Of a stretch of DNA of 6,710 nucleotides, positions 6,001 to 6,710 are shown piece after piece. The notes beneath the pieces were generated by a model. That model did no database searches. It was given only the letters and a program-made list of their open reading frames with translations, and was not told the DNA's origin. Position numbers and translations under genes: made by a program. The DNA lies in NCBI GenBank assembly GCA_013362555.1, contig JABFVX010000325.1, positions 1 through 6,710 of the forward strand. Direction: 5' to 3'. The stretch comes from Mycobacteriaceae bacterium. GTDB lineage: Bacteria; Actinomycetota; Actinomycetes; Mycobacteriales; Mycobacteriaceae. Numbering within the stretch: position 1 is the stretch's first letter; each line of letters begins with the position of its first letter.

Positions 6001-6710
6001 GCGTCACCTCGCGGCCGACCACGCCACCGTCGCGGTGCAGGGCCGCGAGGCGGTCGGCGCGGGCGCGTTCGTTGAGCGCATGCACGATCTCGTGGGTCGG
6101 GGCCAGCATAACGGTGTCCAGCCCGGCCGCAACGTCTCGGCTCCACGCGGTGTAGGCGGCATCCTGGATGGCGGCCCGGGTGCCGCAGTGGATGCGGTCG
6201 TGATCGAGGTAGTAGGCAATCGCTGCCGGGTCGCCTGCCCGCAGGGCGAGGCTGGCCGGGCCTTCACTGCGGTCGGCGAACCGCATCACAGTCGTCAGGG
6301 TGTGCGCATTGGCGGCTTCGACGATGTCGCGAACGACTCCGCCCGCGGCGACGGAGGCGAGCTGGTGATCGTCGCCGATCCCGCAGACCTTCGCGCCTCG
6401 CTTGAGGAGAAACGCGACGGCCAAATCAAGCTTCAGCGTGCCGGTTTTGGCGATCTCGTCCACGATCACCAACGTGTCGGGTCCGATGTCGTGAATCCAC
6501 CGCGGAACAATCGGATCGTCGCCCGCCAGGACTCGTTGGAGCGTGTGGGTGAGCTTGTCGATGGTGTGCGTCGCGGCGTGGATGTCGTCGCCCAGCACGG
6601 CCGCGGCGGCTGCGGTCGGCGCCAGCCCGAGCACGGTGCCGCGTTCGGCTGTCCACGCCCGCGCCAGCACCTGCATCGCTGTTGTCTTGCCGGTGCCGGC
6701 CGGGGCTGTC
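3023..6710 (-). CDS. traA: TraA-type conjugative relaxase/helicase, C-terminal part (5' end outside window)
   Basis: This is 1,228 codons of a larger gene whose frame is open through the right edge. The ATG at 6676 is internal, because APAGTGKTTAM, the Walker A motif of an SF1B (RecD/TraI-like) helicase, is read immediately upstream from 6703 to 6674. Further helicase motifs follow in order: GLAPTAAAAAVLG (Ia), VIVDE (II, Asp-Glu at 6460-6455), GIGDDHQLASV (III, around 6376), VMRF (around 6285), GYASTISTAQG (V, 5788-5756) and LYVMMTRGRRGNHAYV (VI, 5701-5654). After the helicase comes about 450 aa of alpha-helical sequence, an acidic Pro/Glu/Asp-rich linker (about 4342-4115), and then charged, coiled-coil-prone helices down to the stop. 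This arrangement fits actinobacterial MobF/TraA proteins, which nick oriT with an N-terminal TrwC-like relaxase and unwind the transferred strand. The relaxase half would be beyond 6710, so nicking activity cannot be confirmed here. A RecD-like helicase without a relaxase is the alternative. Confidence 0.87.
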   Translation of the reverse strand, partial: TAPAGTGKTTAMQVLARAWTAERGTVLGLAPTAAAAAVLGDDIHAATHTIDKLTHTLQRVLAGDDPIVPRWIHDIGPDTLVIVDEIAKTGTLKLDLAVAFLLKRGAKVCGIGDDHQLASVAAGGVVRDIVEAANAHTLTTVMRFADRSEGPASLALRAGDPAAIAYYLDHDRIHCGTRAAIQDAAYTAWSRDVAAGLDTVMLAPTHEIVHALNERARADRLAALHRDGGVVGREVTLADGLHASVGDVIITRRNEPRLRISTTDSVRNGYRWRVTAIHPDGSITATHLRSRRRITLPPTYVAADVDLGYASTISTAQGITVDTCHGVLAGHEDRALLYVMMTRGRRGNHAYVPTAGDGSEQSPWTYEALHPPTAVDTLTDIIGRDGFQRSATTLQREALDPAVRLGRAVDAYADAIGAVAEHLVGPDTMAGIDDAADQLHPGITDQPAWPMLRGHLATIAVVGYDPVAALGAAVAERELNTADDAAAVLDWRLDRSGNHSAGTGPLPWLRAVPTALARHPEYGSYLAARTMLVTKLVGRVEQQAQRWTETTAPTWARPFAGIDSALVGDLAVWRAALHIGVADRRPAGSPRRYPLAEKRHQDQLHRRITEALGNHPNHATNRWATHARRVDAHILDDPHWPVLAEQLDLAHRAGFDTHNLLHRAADIRHLPDELPAAALYWRIVAELESGALSTAGHRLRPSWTPVLSQVLGADLAVQVLTAPSWPGLVAAIESADPAEWGPRTLLESAYELITANHEDGGNDVQPHEMATTLAWWIDGIIRHTATASTDLPPEPPEPGADEEAAARAGVADPEADTAPEDVFDVPEPAATFGAAEPDEDYIAALLADDPDTDTRRRPVEDDYDWAAEALRAAQSSPRRYPALPLTEQADQLRQDAAEQQRRMDEIRSLIEQDDPLDHIGITDPQVLELRAHATSQRPYRIAWLDALERHIDAEVQARIDRARSEKLAAELDRIAGHDPDVHELEHLLTGADPAARAHYAEALAGLRTGPDNVGVRIELHLAQLAASSSTTLAEQARADVETTRAALVECAGGPDKLVDETDVQLTHLNAAFRLHDQLAEGRRQLQDTKLELFRVTTLLRAEQSSPPAIPVADRSSDPIYGLTDRELDEMIMGLRQRLAVIGHPVPATEDGHVNRHIAMAFGSSADASRFQKQLAAVCSERQRRAGLTTVQRAHECALRGQQDAGPSRRENITPVEPLQPYRGPDLDL

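Noticed and set aside
6674..6676. ATG at 6676 as the start of the helicase gene.
   Set aside because: The Walker A motif is read in the same frame directly upstream, so this Met is internal and the gene continues beyond the window.

Overview
The window is high-GC (about two thirds G+C by eye), with the strong third-position G/C bias of an actinobacterium. The gene content and protein style fit the Nocardia/Rhodococcus/Gordonia/Mycobacterium or Pseudonocardia/Streptomyces world. I cannot name the genus. The long C-terminal part of a TraA-type conjugation protein places the window in a conjugative plasmid or an integrated conjugative element.

Layout. Positions 1-161 are a regulatory region with two identical, perfect 17-bp palindromes (57-73 and 82-98), followed by a good ribosome binding site. 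Positions 162-1388 (+) encode a 408-aa regulator: an N-terminal XRE-type helix-turn-helix followed by a long all-helical, TPR-like C-terminal part. Positions 1423-2922 (-) encode a complete fused NAD(P)H-hydrate epimerase/ADP-dependent dehydratase (Nnr, 499 aa), convergent with the regulator across a 34-bp gap. Positions 2923-3022 form a short intergenic region. It holds a C(UUCG)G tetraloop hairpin just after the upstream gene and a 6-bp-arm inverted repeat next to the nnr start codon. Positions 3023-6710 (-) hold the helicase and C-terminal parts of TraA. Its reading frame stays open through the right edge, where the Walker A motif is visible. The relaxase domain expected upstream of it lies outside the window.

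How the genes may relate. traA and nnr lie on the same strand about 100 bp apart, so nnr may be read from traA transcription past the hairpin, or from its own promoter. The regulator faces them from the other side, and its most obvious target is the twin palindrome in front of its own gene. That site may also control a gene just off the left edge. A metabolite-repair enzyme for damaged NAD(P)H between a conjugation gene and an XRE regulator is the least expected part of the window. Nothing here is a recognised defence system, CRISPR array, insertion sequence, tRNA or rRNA.
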